Assembly: GCA_902590395.1 (NCBI GenBank)
Contig: CACIWQ010000001.1
Span: forward strand, 1-64,000
Origin: an uncultured Pelagibacteraceae bacterium
GTDB taxonomy: Bacteria > Pseudomonadota > Alphaproteobacteria > Pelagibacterales > Pelagibacteraceae
Direction: 5' to 3'
Length of the DNA: 64,000 bases
The notes under the pieces are model-generated. The model had not been told where the DNA came from, ran no database searches, and was given only the letters and a program-made list of their open reading frames with translations. The translations under genes were made by a program, and so were the position numbers. The number at the start of each line of letters is the position of its first letter. The stretch's first letter is position 1. This document shows, one piece after another, positions 27,761 to 36,675 of the stretch.

Positions 27761-28546
27761 TCAATTTTCTAATGGTGAACAGATTGGTCTTTTTTTATCT
27801 TTTAAAATAAACTCCGTTACCTCTTTTACTAGCTCGTTATTTTTAAACTCTCCATTAATTTTATTTACATTTTCATGTAAATTTTTTGAAAAAAATATTT
27901 TCTTATACGCTACATCTAGCTCCATTATTGTTTTGTTTTTATAATTATTTCTTCTTAATCCAATTAAATTTATTCCTTTTAAATAATTTCTGTTCCCAAA
28001 GGATAGACCAAAAGGTATTATATCCTTAAGTACTCCCGTCATCCCTCCAACCATGGCCAAACGTCCTATTCTAGTGAATTGCTGAACGGCTGAATTTCCT
28101 CCTATAACAACTGAATCTTCTATAGTTACATGACCTCCTAAGGGAACGTTGTTTGCTATAACAACATTATTTCCAATTTGGCAATCGTGCGCCACATGTG
28201 ATGAGATCATGAATAAACAATTGTTCCCAATCTTTGTAACTGTACCACCCTTTGTTGTTCCAGGATTTATCGTAACATATTCTCTAATCGTATTATTATT
28301 TCCTATAATTAAACTATTTTTTTCTCCCTTAAATTTTAGATCTTGAGGCTGTGTACCTATACTAGCAAACGGAAAAATTTTAGTTCCTTCTCCAATTTTA
28401 GTGTTTCCTTCAATATTAACGTGCGAATGAATTTCTACCCCGCTTCCTATTTCGACATTAGGCCCAATAACTGTGTATGGTCCAATTATAGAATTTTCTG
28501 ATATTTTTGCTTTTTTATCTATAATGCTTGTGGGATGTATTGTCAT
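27761..28546 (-). CDS. lpxA: UDP-N-acetylglucosamine acyltransferase
   Basis: The 261-residue left-handed beta-helix enzyme performs the first step of lipid A synthesis. It has many hexapeptide repeats from residue 3 on, the catalytic histidine in SSHVAHDC near 117-124, and the HTTPAFS-like region is represented by GLSFGNRNYLKGINLIGLRR. The C-terminal helical domain is intact. It abuts fabZ with no spacer. Confidence 0.97.
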   Translation of the reverse strand: MTIHPTSIIDKKAKISENSIIGPYTVIGPNVEIGSGVEIHSHVNIEGNTKIGEGTKIFPFASIGTQPQDLKFKGEKNSLIIGNNNTIREYVTINPGTTKGGTVTKIGNNCLFMISSHVAHDCQIGNNVVIANNVPLGGHVTIEDSVVIGGNSAVQQFTRIGRLAMVGGMTGVLKDIIPFGLSFGNRNYLKGINLIGLRRNNYKNKTIMELDVAYKKIFFSKNLHENVNKINGEFKNNELVKEVTEFILKDKKRPICSPLEN

Positions 28547-29002
28547 TTATTTAGTCCTGTCTACTATTGTAGCTGCCCATTCCGCTTCTGCCATTAATTT
28601 TCCATTTACCTTCGCTACTCCTTTGTATTTCCAAACCCGTCCGTGCGATCTTATTGCTTCAATGTCTAAATGGAGTTCACAATCAGGAATAATTGGGTTT
28701 CTAAAACGTGCTCTATCTACACTCATCAAATAGACTAGTTTATTTTCGGTTTCTTTAGAATCTAGTCCATGAGCAGTTAAAGCTGCTGCCGCTTGTCCAA
28801 ATGCTTCTACAATTAAAACACCTGGCATTACCGGTTGATCAGGAAAGTGACCTTGTACAAAGAAGGATGTTTTTTTAACGTAAACAATAGCTGTTGCAGA
28901 CTTTAACTTTACAATATTAATTAATTTATCAACCAAGAGCATAGGTTCTCTGTGTGGTAATAATTTTTCTATTTCGCTTTTATTAATGGAATTATTTGCC
29001 AT
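28547..29002 (-). CDS. fabZ: 3-hydroxyacyl-ACP dehydratase FabZ
   Basis: The 151-residue hot-dog-fold enzyme dehydrates 3-hydroxyacyl-ACP in fatty acid synthesis. LLPHREPMLLVD is the N-terminal signature, HFPDQPVMPGVL contains the catalytic histidine near 60, and VEAFGQ the glutamate. LpxA and LpxD use the same 3-hydroxyacyl-ACP pool, which explains its constant location between their genes. It overlaps lpxD by 11 bp. Confidence 0.97.
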   Translation of the reverse strand: MANNSINKSEIEKLLPHREPMLLVDKLINIVKLKSATAIVYVKKTSFFVQGHFPDQPVMPGVLIVEAFGQAAAALTAHGLDSKETENKLVYLMSVDRARFRNPIIPDCELHLDIEAIRSHGRVWKYKGVAKVNGKLMAEAEWAATIVDRTK

Positions 29003-29993
29003 ATTTATTTCTTAATTTTACAAAATCTCTAATTGGAACAGCTGGATAACCCATTACCTGTGAATTGTCAGGTATATCTGTAGTAACTCCACTGGCACCA
29101 CCTATTTTGACATTATTTCCTATTCTTAGATGTCCAGCAATACCTGCTTGTCCACCAATTAAAGTGTTATTTCCAATAATTGTACTTCCAGAAATTCCTA
29201 CTTGAGCTGCCATTATACAATTTTCTCCAACTATAACATTGTGAGCTATGTGAATGTGATTATCCAAATAAGTATTTCTCTTTATAACTGTATCAGATAT
29301 CGAGCCACGATCTATAGTACAATTAGAACCAATTTCAACTTCATCTTCTAAGATAACTTTTCCTATTTGGGGAGTTTTTATATTTTTTTTTTGCGTGGGA
29401 ATAAAACCGAAACCCTTAATGCCAATCTTAGCTCCATCTTTAATATTAACATTTTTACCAATTAATGAATTTTTAATTACAACAAATGAGCCTATTATAC
29501 AATTATCTCCGATTTTAACGTTACTTTCAATTATACTATTACTTCCAATGAAAGTTCCTTTACCTATTTTCACATTTTTTCCGATTAAAGTATTTTTTCC
29601 AAAATTTACATGAGAATATTTATTCTTAATTTTTTTATATTCTTGTAAATTTAAATCAGGATAATCTGAATCGGCTTTAGGGTAAAACATTCTAGAAACT
29701 TGATTTACTGCTAACAAAACATTTTTTACATTCAGCTTGATGCATTTATCTGGAAGAAATTTTGAAAGATTTGGAGAAGTAATACACGCTACTGCCTTTG
29801 TTTTAATAGATAAATCCCTGTATTTACCTGAATTTAAAAAAGTCATATCATTTTTTTTTGCATTTATTAGAGATTCTACGCCATAAATCTTAAGATTATT
29901 TATATTAGAATTATTATTTAAACAATTTATTGTTTTTATTATTTCTTTTAGAGGGTATGGGCCCTTTTTTTCAAAAAACTGGTTAGAAACCAT
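28992..29993 (-). CDS. lpxD: UDP-3-O-acylglucosamine N-acyltransferase
   Basis: The 333-residue protein has an N-terminal uridine-binding domain (about 1-100) and a left-handed beta-helix made of hexapeptide repeats (about 110-310). The catalytic histidine is in DNHIHIAHNVIVGEN. It adds the second 3-hydroxyacyl chain in lipid A synthesis. It lies 1 bp after the skp gene. No residue loss was noticed. Confidence 0.97.
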   Translation of the reverse strand: MVSNQFFEKKGPYPLKEIIKTINCLNNNSNINNLKIYGVESLINAKKNDMTFLNSGKYRDLSIKTKAVACITSPNLSKFLPDKCIKLNVKNVLLAVNQVSRMFYPKADSDYPDLNLQEYKKIKNKYSHVNFGKNTLIGKNVKIGKGTFIGSNSIIESNVKIGDNCIIGSFVVIKNSLIGKNVNIKDGAKIGIKGFGFIPTQKKNIKTPQIGKVILEDEVEIGSNCTIDRGSISDTVIKRNTYLDNHIHIAHNVIVGENCIMAAQVGISGSTIIGNNTLIGGQAGIAGHLRIGNNVKIGGASGVTTDIPDNSQVMGYPAVPIRDFVKLRNKYGK

Positions 29994-29994
29994 T

Positions 29995-30519
29995 TTACTT
30001 TAAATTTAAAGAAGGAAGCTCTTTATCTAATTTTTCTGTAATGATGTTTGTTATATCGAGCTTAGATTTTCCGCCAATAATATCTTTTTTATCCATAACA
30101 ACTGCTATATCATTTTCTTGAATATACTGGTCTATAATTGGATTTAATTTTTCTAATAGATCTTGTCTTGCAGAAGCTCTTTGGCTTGCTATCTTATCTA
30201 ATGAAGCTCTTCTTTGAGATTGGTAATCTATTACTTTTTTTCTTAGTGCGTCAGTTTTTTTCTGATACTCCTCTTTCGATAATATTGTCTTTTTTTCCAA
30301 TAAATCTTTTTCCTCTTTTTTCAGAGATTCTTCCTGAGAAATAAATTTCTTTTGATTGTTAGAAAATGACTTTTGAAGAAAATCCTGAGCCCCTTTTCCA
30401 GCCTTGCTATTGTTTAAAATATACTTCATATCTAAATATACTATTTTATCCTGTGCTGAAGCATATGTACTAACCGTTAATAAAAAAGTAACTACAAAAA
30501 TTTTTACTAAATATTTCAT
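29995..30519 (-). CDS. skp: Periplasmic chaperone Skp (OmpH family)
   Basis: The 174-residue protein begins with a cleavable signal peptide (MKYLVKIFVVTFLLTVSTYA, cut near residue 22), then a short beta strand with VYLDMKYILNNSKAGK, and a long charged helical region (about 45-125) forming the chaperone's tentacles. It escorts unfolded barrel proteins through the periplasm to BamA, whose gene overlaps it by one base. Low conservation is normal; context is decisive. Confidence 0.9.
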   Translation of the reverse strand: MKYLVKIFVVTFLLTVSTYASAQDKIVYLDMKYILNNSKAGKGAQDFLQKSFSNNQKKFISQEESLKKEEKDLLEKKTILSKEEYQKKTDALRKKVIDYQSQRRASLDKIASQRASARQDLLEKLNPIIDQYIQENDIAVVMDKKDIIGGKSKLDITNIITEKLDKELPSLNLK

Positions 30520-32762
30520 TAAAAAGAAGTTCCTATTCTAAAGTTAAATGACTCTGTTTCGTCAGTAGTAGCTTTAGACAAATCTTGAGCTAATGTAAAC
30601 GTTAATGGCCCAATTACTGTGAATACATTTGCCGCCAAACCCACTGATGATCTTATTTTATTTGTATCTTCAATAGCATCGCTATAATCAACTGACCAAA
30701 CATTTGCGCTATCTATAAACACGCTAATATCAGTCCTTGTTGCCTCTGGTAGTAAGTTCGGTAACTTGGCTTCAAAACCTACAGCGGTAGAATAATTACC
30801 TCCTACCCAATCACCTCCGTCCTTAGGTCCTACTCTTTGAGTATTAAAACCCCTTAGTCTATTTTGTGGTAAAAACAGTCTATTGGTTAATCTTACATCT
30901 TCATCTACGCCATGTATTGAACGACCATAAAATCTAAGCGCGCCAACAACATCTTCTGAAATTTCATGGTAGCTTGTCAAATTTATTCCATTTAACACTG
31001 ATGAGGAATCTATAAGCAGTGGTATTGATTGTTGGAATTTTGTCCAAGTTCCTTTAGTTGGTTGAAACGGTTGATTTCTTTTATCTATTGTTATTCCATA
31101 GTCAAAATTTATGTTAGAAAAATTTCCGTCCATCTTTTGTATTTCTTTCGAAGCTCCGGCTTGTGAACTAACTTCCTCATAAGTAGCTTCAAGAGATGGT
31201 GAGAAATAAATATTTTCATATTGTTCAAATTGAGTTCCTAAAGATAATCCTGTTTGTGTACTTTCATAACCTGAGCTTGTAGTTCTGTCAGTTGAAGCAA
31301 TATTTAAGGAACCAAAAACTGCATTTCCTGAATGGTTGTAGTTAGGATTGTTTACTGATAAAGCACCGCTTATAGTTTCGACTGATATATCTAGTTTAGA
31401 CTGAAGTTTAATTCCTCTGCCAAGCCAATTGTTTTCATTAACAGACACCATAAAAGAAGTTCCGTCAGTACCAACACCTGCTCCCGCAGCTATTTCGCCA
31501 GTAGCCTTTTCTTCGACGTTTATTTCTAAAACTTTAGAATCTGGTGTTGATCCTTCATTAATTTTTTCCTCTACTTTACCAAAAATTCCTCTTGCTTTAA
31601 GTTTGTTAATTGATTTATTAATAAGAAGTGCACTATACGGATCTCCTTCGTCAACAACTAATTCACCTCTTATTACTGAATCGTTTGTAACATTATTTCC
31701 AACTATATTTATTCTTTCAATTATAAATTTTTTACCTTCAAATATATCAATTAATATTTCTACACCATCATCAACTAAAGTTTCCATAACTCTATGATTA
31801 ACAAACTGTAATTCTTTTTGTTCACTTAACTTGTCAATTTTTTCTAGAATAGAAGTCAATTTGGTTTGAGAATAATTTTCCCCAATAACTTCGTCGAATT
31901 CATCTTCTAGAGACAAAAAGGCAGTTTGATCTAGAGCTTGAGATACTTGTGCGTGGATCTTTCTAAATTTATATTTTTTTCCAGCGTTAATACTATATGT
32001 TAAAATAAAACCTTCGCCCTCTGAATATTCAACATTGCTGGAAGATATATCTACTTCGTAATAGCCTTTATTTTTATAAAAGTTTTTTAACAGCCTCTTA
32101 TCTAACTCAATTCTACTCTTATTTAAATAAATATTTCTGGAAATAAATTTCCAAAATTTTGCCTCTTGTGAAGTTATAACGTTTCTTAATCTATTGTCTC
32201 TAATTTTTTTGTCACCCAAAAAATATATTTTTGCTATTTTTGCTTTTTCTTTCTTATCTATTGTATAAATTAAATTAACTCTATTTTTCTCTAAAACTTC
32301 CTTTTCAACATCTATAGTGACAAAATAAAATCCTAAACTTTTATAAAATTCTCTTATTATATTAACATCAGACTTCACTGAATTACTTATAAATGAACTT
32401 TTTTCCCTCAGGTTAAGCAAGCCTGTTATTGCTTCTCTATACTTATTCGCTTTTTCGCCTTTAAAAATTATTTCATTTATAATCGGATTTTCTTGAACGG
32501 AAATATTTAACTTATTATTGTTTAATTCAACGGATATATTAGAAAAGAAATTCGTCTCATAAAGCTTTTTTATTAGTAAATTTACATCATTTGAATCATA
32601 ATCTTTTCCTATAGATATATCTCCAAAAATAATTATGGTTTCCAATGAAATTCTTTCATTTCCTTGAACTTCGACTTTGCTGACTACTTCAGAGTAAGTG
32701 CTAGAACTGAAAGTATGAAAAAAAAGGATAAATATAATAAGTATTTTTTTAATAGCGCCCAT
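30519..32762 (-). CDS. bamA: Outer-membrane assembly factor BamA
   Basis: The 747-residue precursor has a signal peptide (about 1-24), five POTRA domains (about 25-420) and a C-terminal 16-strand barrel ending in FRIGTSF. The conserved RGF motif of loop 6 appears as NRLRGFN near 640. It inserts beta-barrel proteins such as the one encoded at 277-939. In most relatives rseP sits between dxr and bamA; here only 6 bp separate them. Confidence 0.97.
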   Translation of the reverse strand: MGAIKKILIIFILFFHTFSSSTYSEVVSKVEVQGNERISLETIIIFGDISIGKDYDSNDVNLLIKKLYETNFFSNISVELNNNKLNISVQENPIINEIIFKGEKANKYREAITGLLNLREKSSFISNSVKSDVNIIREFYKSLGFYFVTIDVEKEVLEKNRVNLIYTIDKKEKAKIAKIYFLGDKKIRDNRLRNVITSQEAKFWKFISRNIYLNKSRIELDKRLLKNFYKNKGYYEVDISSSNVEYSEGEGFILTYSINAGKKYKFRKIHAQVSQALDQTAFLSLEDEFDEVIGENYSQTKLTSILEKIDKLSEQKELQFVNHRVMETLVDDGVEILIDIFEGKKFIIERINIVGNNVTNDSVIRGELVVDEGDPYSALLINKSINKLKARGIFGKVEEKINEGSTPDSKVLEINVEEKATGEIAAGAGVGTDGTSFMVSVNENNWLGRGIKLQSKLDISVETISGALSVNNPNYNHSGNAVFGSLNIASTDRTTSSGYESTQTGLSLGTQFEQYENIYFSPSLEATYEEVSSQAGASKEIQKMDGNFSNINFDYGITIDKRNQPFQPTKGTWTKFQQSIPLLIDSSSVLNGINLTSYHEISEDVVGALRFYGRSIHGVDEDVRLTNRLFLPQNRLRGFNTQRVGPKDGGDWVGGNYSTAVGFEAKLPNLLPEATRTDISVFIDSANVWSVDYSDAIEDTNKIRSSVGLAANVFTVIGPLTFTLAQDLSKATTDETESFNFRIGTSF

Positions 32763-32768
32763 ATAATA

Positions 32769-33941
32769 TCATCTTACACACATAGACAGTGTTTTCAATC
32801 TAGCCCAATTATCTACCATCTCCACATCCTTTAATGACCTTGGGTTTCTTTTAGCATATTTCTTGAATTCTTTATCTTTAAAAATCTTATTTATTGTCTT
32901 CACAATGTCTAAAAAACCAATTTTTTTGGCTAAAAATAAGTCAACCAATACTTCATTGGAAGCATTAACTATAGTTGGAGTTAGTCGACCAGAATTTAAA
33001 CACTTGTCAATTAATTTTAATGAAGGGAAACGTTTAGTGTCAACATTTAAAAAAGTCATTTTGTTCAAAGTATTAGTATCAATCATTTTCGTTTTTTTTT
33101 GGTAATTTTCTCCTTTGTAAGAATACAAAGTATTCGAAATAGGTATTTTCATATCTGTATTATATAAAATCATTTTAATTAAGCCGTTTCTAAATCTAAC
33201 TATAGAATGAACATATGATTGTGGATGTATAACAATTCTATATTTTTTTTTATTAAAATTAAATATTTTAGTTGCTTCAATTACTTCAAAAACTTTATTC
33301 ATTAAATTTGCTGAATCGACAGATATTTTTTTTCCCATTTTCCAGTTTGGGTGTTTGGTAGCTTCTTCGGGTTTTACATTAATCATTTTTTTTTTAGGTA
33401 TATTAAGAAAGGGACCTCCAGAAGCTGTAATTATTATTTCATCAATCGCTTCGTTGTTAACATTTTTAGTTAATTCTAAGATCGAAAAATGCTCAGAGTC
33501 GATTGGCAGCATTTTAGTTTTATGTTTTTTTAGATGTTTAGATAGAATTTCCCAACCGCATATGATCGTTTCCTTATTTGCGATCGCTATCGTTTTACTG
33601 AATTTAATAGCATCTACTGTTGGTTGTAACCCAGCTACACCAACTATTGCTGACATAGTATAATCTAACTTTCCCGAAAAAATACTACCTAAATTTGTTT
33701 CTGCAGAAAAGACCTTCGTTTTAGTTTTCTTTAAAGAATTTTTAACTTTAGAATAAAAAGAATTATTTTTAATTAATACATTTTTTACCTTAAATTCTTT
33801 AGCTTGTTGAATGAGTTTTTTGTAATTATTGTTTGCGGTTAATAGTACAACATCAAAGTTCTTTTTATCTTTTTTAATAACCTCTAAAGTAGATTTTCCA
33901 ATAGAGCCAGTAGAACCTAATATTGCAATTTTCTTTTTCAT
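32769..33941 (-). CDS. dxr: 1-deoxy-D-xylulose 5-phosphate reductoisomerase
   Basis: The 390-residue NADPH enzyme makes 2-C-methylerythritol 4-phosphate, the first committed step of the MEP pathway continued by IspDF. ILGSTGSIGKSTLEVI binds NADPH. ANKETI, the DSEHFS metal-binding segment, ITASGGPFLN and HPQSYVHSIVRF are all present. It overlaps cdsA by 4 bp and precedes bamA. Confidence 0.97.
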   Translation of the reverse strand: MKKKIAILGSTGSIGKSTLEVIKKDKKNFDVVLLTANNNYKKLIQQAKEFKVKNVLIKNNSFYSKVKNSLKKTKTKVFSAETNLGSIFSGKLDYTMSAIVGVAGLQPTVDAIKFSKTIAIANKETIICGWEILSKHLKKHKTKMLPIDSEHFSILELTKNVNNEAIDEIIITASGGPFLNIPKKKMINVKPEEATKHPNWKMGKKISVDSANLMNKVFEVIEATKIFNFNKKKYRIVIHPQSYVHSIVRFRNGLIKMILYNTDMKIPISNTLYSYKGENYQKKTKMIDTNTLNKMTFLNVDTKRFPSLKLIDKCLNSGRLTPTIVNASNEVLVDLFLAKKIGFLDIVKTINKIFKDKEFKKYAKRNPRSLKDVEMVDNWARLKTLSMCVR

Positions 33942-34555
33942 GTATTTATAAATAATATTTGTACGAAGAAAGCTAGTATAACCACAAACATTAAACCATC
34001 AATACGATCAAAAATTCCACCATGTCCTGGTAAAATTTTTCCAGTATCTTTAATTTTTTCTATTCTTTTAAAATAAGAAATTGTCAAGTCTCCTCCTTGA
34101 GATACTGTAGAAAAAATTATAGCCCATAAAAATTCGTCTCCTCCTATTGAATAAAAATTATTAAAAACAAAAAAAGAAATAATTGAACATAAATATGACC
34201 CAAAAACTCCGGAAATTGTTTTTTTTGGACTTATTTTGGATAATTTTTTCCATTTAAAGATTTTACCAAAAACATAACCTCCGATATCAGAACTAATCGT
34301 AACAGTAATAGCAAAATAAAGTAGCAAAGAATTATTTTCTCTAAGATAGTAAATGGAGAAAAGAGAAAATATTAATATTAAAGATAAAAATAATATTGAC
34401 TTTATTTTCTTAAACACAGAAAATAATTCACGTGCTCCAACAAAAAGAATAAGGACTAAAAAAAATATTAAAAAATATTCACCTTTTACAACAAAGAAAA
34501 TTGATATGGGTAAAGCCACTAAAGCAGTTAAAATTCTTTTTTGTAAATTGGTCAT
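33938..34555 (-). CDS. cdsA: Phosphatidate cytidylyltransferase (short form)
   Basis: The inner-membrane enzyme makes CDP-diacylglycerol from phosphatidate and CTP. The C-terminal CDS signature is intact: SYFKRIEKIKDTGKILPGHGGIFDRID. About six hydrophobic segments are seen. At 205 residues it is clearly shorter than the usual 260-285, having lost N-terminal or mid-membrane helices. It overlaps dxr and uppS by 4 bp each. The product feeds PgpA-type phospholipid steps encoded elsewhere in the window. Confidence 0.93.
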   Translation of the reverse strand: MTNLQKRILTALVALPISIFFVVKGEYFLIFFLVLILFVGARELFSVFKKIKSILFLSLILIFSLFSIYYLRENNSLLLYFAITVTISSDIGGYVFGKIFKWKKLSKISPKKTISGVFGSYLCSIISFFVFNNFYSIGGDEFLWAIIFSTVSQGGDLTISYFKRIEKIKDTGKILPGHGGIFDRIDGLMFVVILAFFVQILFINT

Positions 34556-35232
34556 ATTTTTCCAAAATTTCTTTTTATAAGATAAAATTTCTTAATTATT
34601 TTATTAAAATCATTCTCATTAAAATCAGGCCAAAGCTTGTCTAGAAAAAAAATTTCTGTATAAGCAAGTTGCCATAACAAAAAATTACTTAATCTTTTTG
34701 TGCCGCCAGTTCTAATTAATATTTCCGGATCTGGTATATTGTTCGTATAAAGCTCTTTTTCAAAATTCGTAGCATTAATTTCCTTGTTTCTTTTTTTAGA
34801 AAGCCTTTTGAATGCACTAATAATCTCTTCTTTTGATCCATAATTCAAAGCAAGGTTCAGAGTAATTTTTCTGTTATTTATTGTTTTTTTTTCAATCATT
34901 CTTACTATTTCTTCAATATCTTTTGGCAAGCCTGTCTTTGAGCCTAAAATATTAACTTTTATACCCTGTTTTATAATTTGATCTATTTTTTTTTTTAAAG
35001 ACTTTCTTATTAAATCAAAGAGAAAATCAACTTCGCTCTCTGGTCTTTTCCAATTCTCTGTTGAAAAAGTGTAAAGTGTTAAATATGGAATTTTATGCTG
35101 TAGAGAAAATTTTATTACAGTTTCAACTGTTTTTATGCCCTTTAAATGTCCATAGTTTCTTGAATCTTTTTTTTTTAAACCCCATCGCCCATTACCATCC
35201 ATGATTATAGCGACATGATTCAATTGATTCAT
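34552..35232 (-). CDS. uppS: Isoprenyl transferase (undecaprenyl diphosphate synthase)
   Basis: The 226-residue cis-prenyltransferase builds the C55 carrier lipid used for peptidoglycan and surface sugars. AIIMDGNGRWG holds the catalytic aspartate; TLYTFSTENWKRP, LALNYGSKEEI and DPEILIRTGGTKRLSNFLLW are conserved substrate-binding blocks. The RLSN motif and downstream QLAYTE complete the family. It overlaps frr and cdsA by 4 bp each. Confidence 0.97.
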   Translation of the reverse strand: MNQLNHVAIIMDGNGRWGLKKKDSRNYGHLKGIKTVETVIKFSLQHKIPYLTLYTFSTENWKRPESEVDFLFDLIRKSLKKKIDQIIKQGIKVNILGSKTGLPKDIEEIVRMIEKKTINNRKITLNLALNYGSKEEIISAFKRLSKKRNKEINATNFEKELYTNNIPDPEILIRTGGTKRLSNFLLWQLAYTEIFFLDKLWPDFNENDFNKIIKKFYLIKRNFGKI

Positions 35233-35789
35233 ACAGTCATTATTTCTTTTTCTTTTTCAGTTAATTTTTTATCTAATTCTGAAATTTGCTTGTCAGTTAA
35301 ATTTTGAATTTTTTTCTCATAATTTTTCAATTCATCTTCTCCAATCTTCTTATCTTTATGATCTTTTTTTAAGCTGTCGTTTGCTTCTCTTCTTATATTT
35401 CTAATGGAAATTTTTGATTTTTCTGCTAGGCCACCCATAATTTTTTTTAGCTCTACTCTTCTTTCTTCTGTTAGACTTGGAATTGGAATCCTCATTAATT
35501 GACCATCTATTTGAGGATTTATTCCTAAACTAGATTTTTTTATAGCAGCATCAATTAATGCAACATTATTTTGGTCCCATACTTGTACAGTAATTAATCT
35601 TGGTTCTGGTGTTGAAATATTCGCAAGTTGATTAATTGACATATTTTGTCCATAAACATTAACTTTAATTATATCTAACATTGCTACATTAGCTCTACCT
35701 GTCCTTAATGAAGCCAAATCCTGACTAAAAACGTCATAAGCTTTTTTCATTTTTAGGTTACAATTTTTTAAAATATCTTCTGAGGACAT
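35229..35789 (-). CDS. frr: Ribosome recycling factor
   Basis: The 186-residue two-domain protein splits post-termination ribosomes with EF-G. LASLRTGRANVAMLDIIKV, the hinge region, LTEERRVELKK and NIRREANDSLKK are family features. In most bacteria pyrH lies between tsf and frr; here frr starts just 5 bp after the tsf stop. Confidence 0.97.
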   Translation of the reverse strand: MSSEDILKNCNLKMKKAYDVFSQDLASLRTGRANVAMLDIIKVNVYGQNMSINQLANISTPEPRLITVQVWDQNNVALIDAAIKKSSLGINPQIDGQLMRIPIPSLTEERRVELKKIMGGLAEKSKISIRNIRREANDSLKKDHKDKKIGEDELKNYEKKIQNLTDKQISELDKKLTEKEKEIMTV

Positions 35790-35794
35790 AGATT

Positions 35795-36664
35795 TTATAT
35801 TCCCTCACCAACTTTAAATCTTATGAATTTTTTTATTTTTATTTTATCTTTTCCTGCGATCTCTTTAACAACATCTTTTACTTTTTTCTTTGGTTCCATA
35901 ATCCATTCTTGGTTTAACAAAGTGTTATCATTAATAAATTTGCTCAACTTTCCTAATGCTATTTTTTCTACAATCTTAGTGTCCTTTCCGCTATTTTTCA
36001 ATTCTTCTGTTATTATTTCTTTTTCTTTTTCTAGTATTTTTTTATCTAAATCATCCTTATCTATTGAAAGTGGATTTGACGCGGCTACATGCATAGCTAA
36101 CTTTTTACCTAAGTCCAAAATTTCATTTTTTTTTTTGGATGTTTCAATACTTAATATAACACCTAATTTTCCAACATTTTGTTTAATGGAAGTGTGTATA
36201 TAAGAAAAATTTATAACTTCTTTTTTATCTATAAAAGCACTTCTTCTTAAAGTTATTTTTTCTCCAATTTTAGATATCAGGTCAATTAAATTGTCTTTAA
36301 CTTTTTTCTGATTTTTCATTTCGGCATCCATAATATCGTCTATATTTCCTAATTTGATTAATGCTAATTTAGATATTTCTTCCGCAAAAGTTATAAATTC
36401 ATTATTTTTTGCAACAAAATCTGTTTCACTATTTAGTTCTATCATTGAAAATCCATTATCTTTTTCAGAAATACACACCAAACCCTCAGCCGCGGTTCTT
36501 GTCATTCTTTTGTTGGCTTTTGCAATACCTTTTTTTCTCAAAAGTTCTATTGATTTTTCTATGTCACCTTTAGTTTCATCAATTGCATTTTTGCAATCTT
36601 TAAATCCTACTCCTGTTATTTCTCTTAATTGTTTAACTTTTTCCAATAGATCCGCTGATGACAT
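35795..36664 (-). CDS. tsf: Elongation factor Ts
   Basis: The 289-residue nucleotide exchange factor for EF-Tu starts with a UBA-like domain (VKQLREITGVGFKDCKNAID) and has the TDFVAKN motif at about 82-88 that contacts EF-Tu, followed by two core subdomains. Size is normal. It follows rpsB by 11 bp and shares its leader, so it should respond to S2 control. Confidence 0.97.
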   Translation of the reverse strand: MSSADLLEKVKQLREITGVGFKDCKNAIDETKGDIEKSIELLRKKGIAKANKRMTRTAAEGLVCISEKDNGFSMIELNSETDFVAKNNEFITFAEEISKLALIKLGNIDDIMDAEMKNQKKVKDNLIDLISKIGEKITLRRSAFIDKKEVINFSYIHTSIKQNVGKLGVILSIETSKKKNEILDLGKKLAMHVAASNPLSIDKDDLDKKILEKEKEIITEELKNSGKDTKIVEKIALGKLSKFINDNTLLNQEWIMEPKKKVKDVVKEIAGKDKIKIKKFIRFKVGEGI

Positions 36665-36675
36665 AATAATTATTT

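Noticed and set aside
28100-29600. Repeated short motifs in lpxA and lpxD looking like a DNA repeat array
   Set aside because: They are the coding sequence of hexapeptide repeats of left-handed beta-helix enzymes, not a CRISPR or tandem repeat array.
31429-31797. Plus-strand 122-residue ORF inside bamA
   Set aside because: Antisense to POTRA/barrel coding sequence; composition is that of a shadow frame.
35823-36203. Plus-strand 126-residue ORF inside tsf
   Set aside because: Phenylalanine/serine-rich antisense of a lysine-rich gene; typical shadow in AT-rich DNA.
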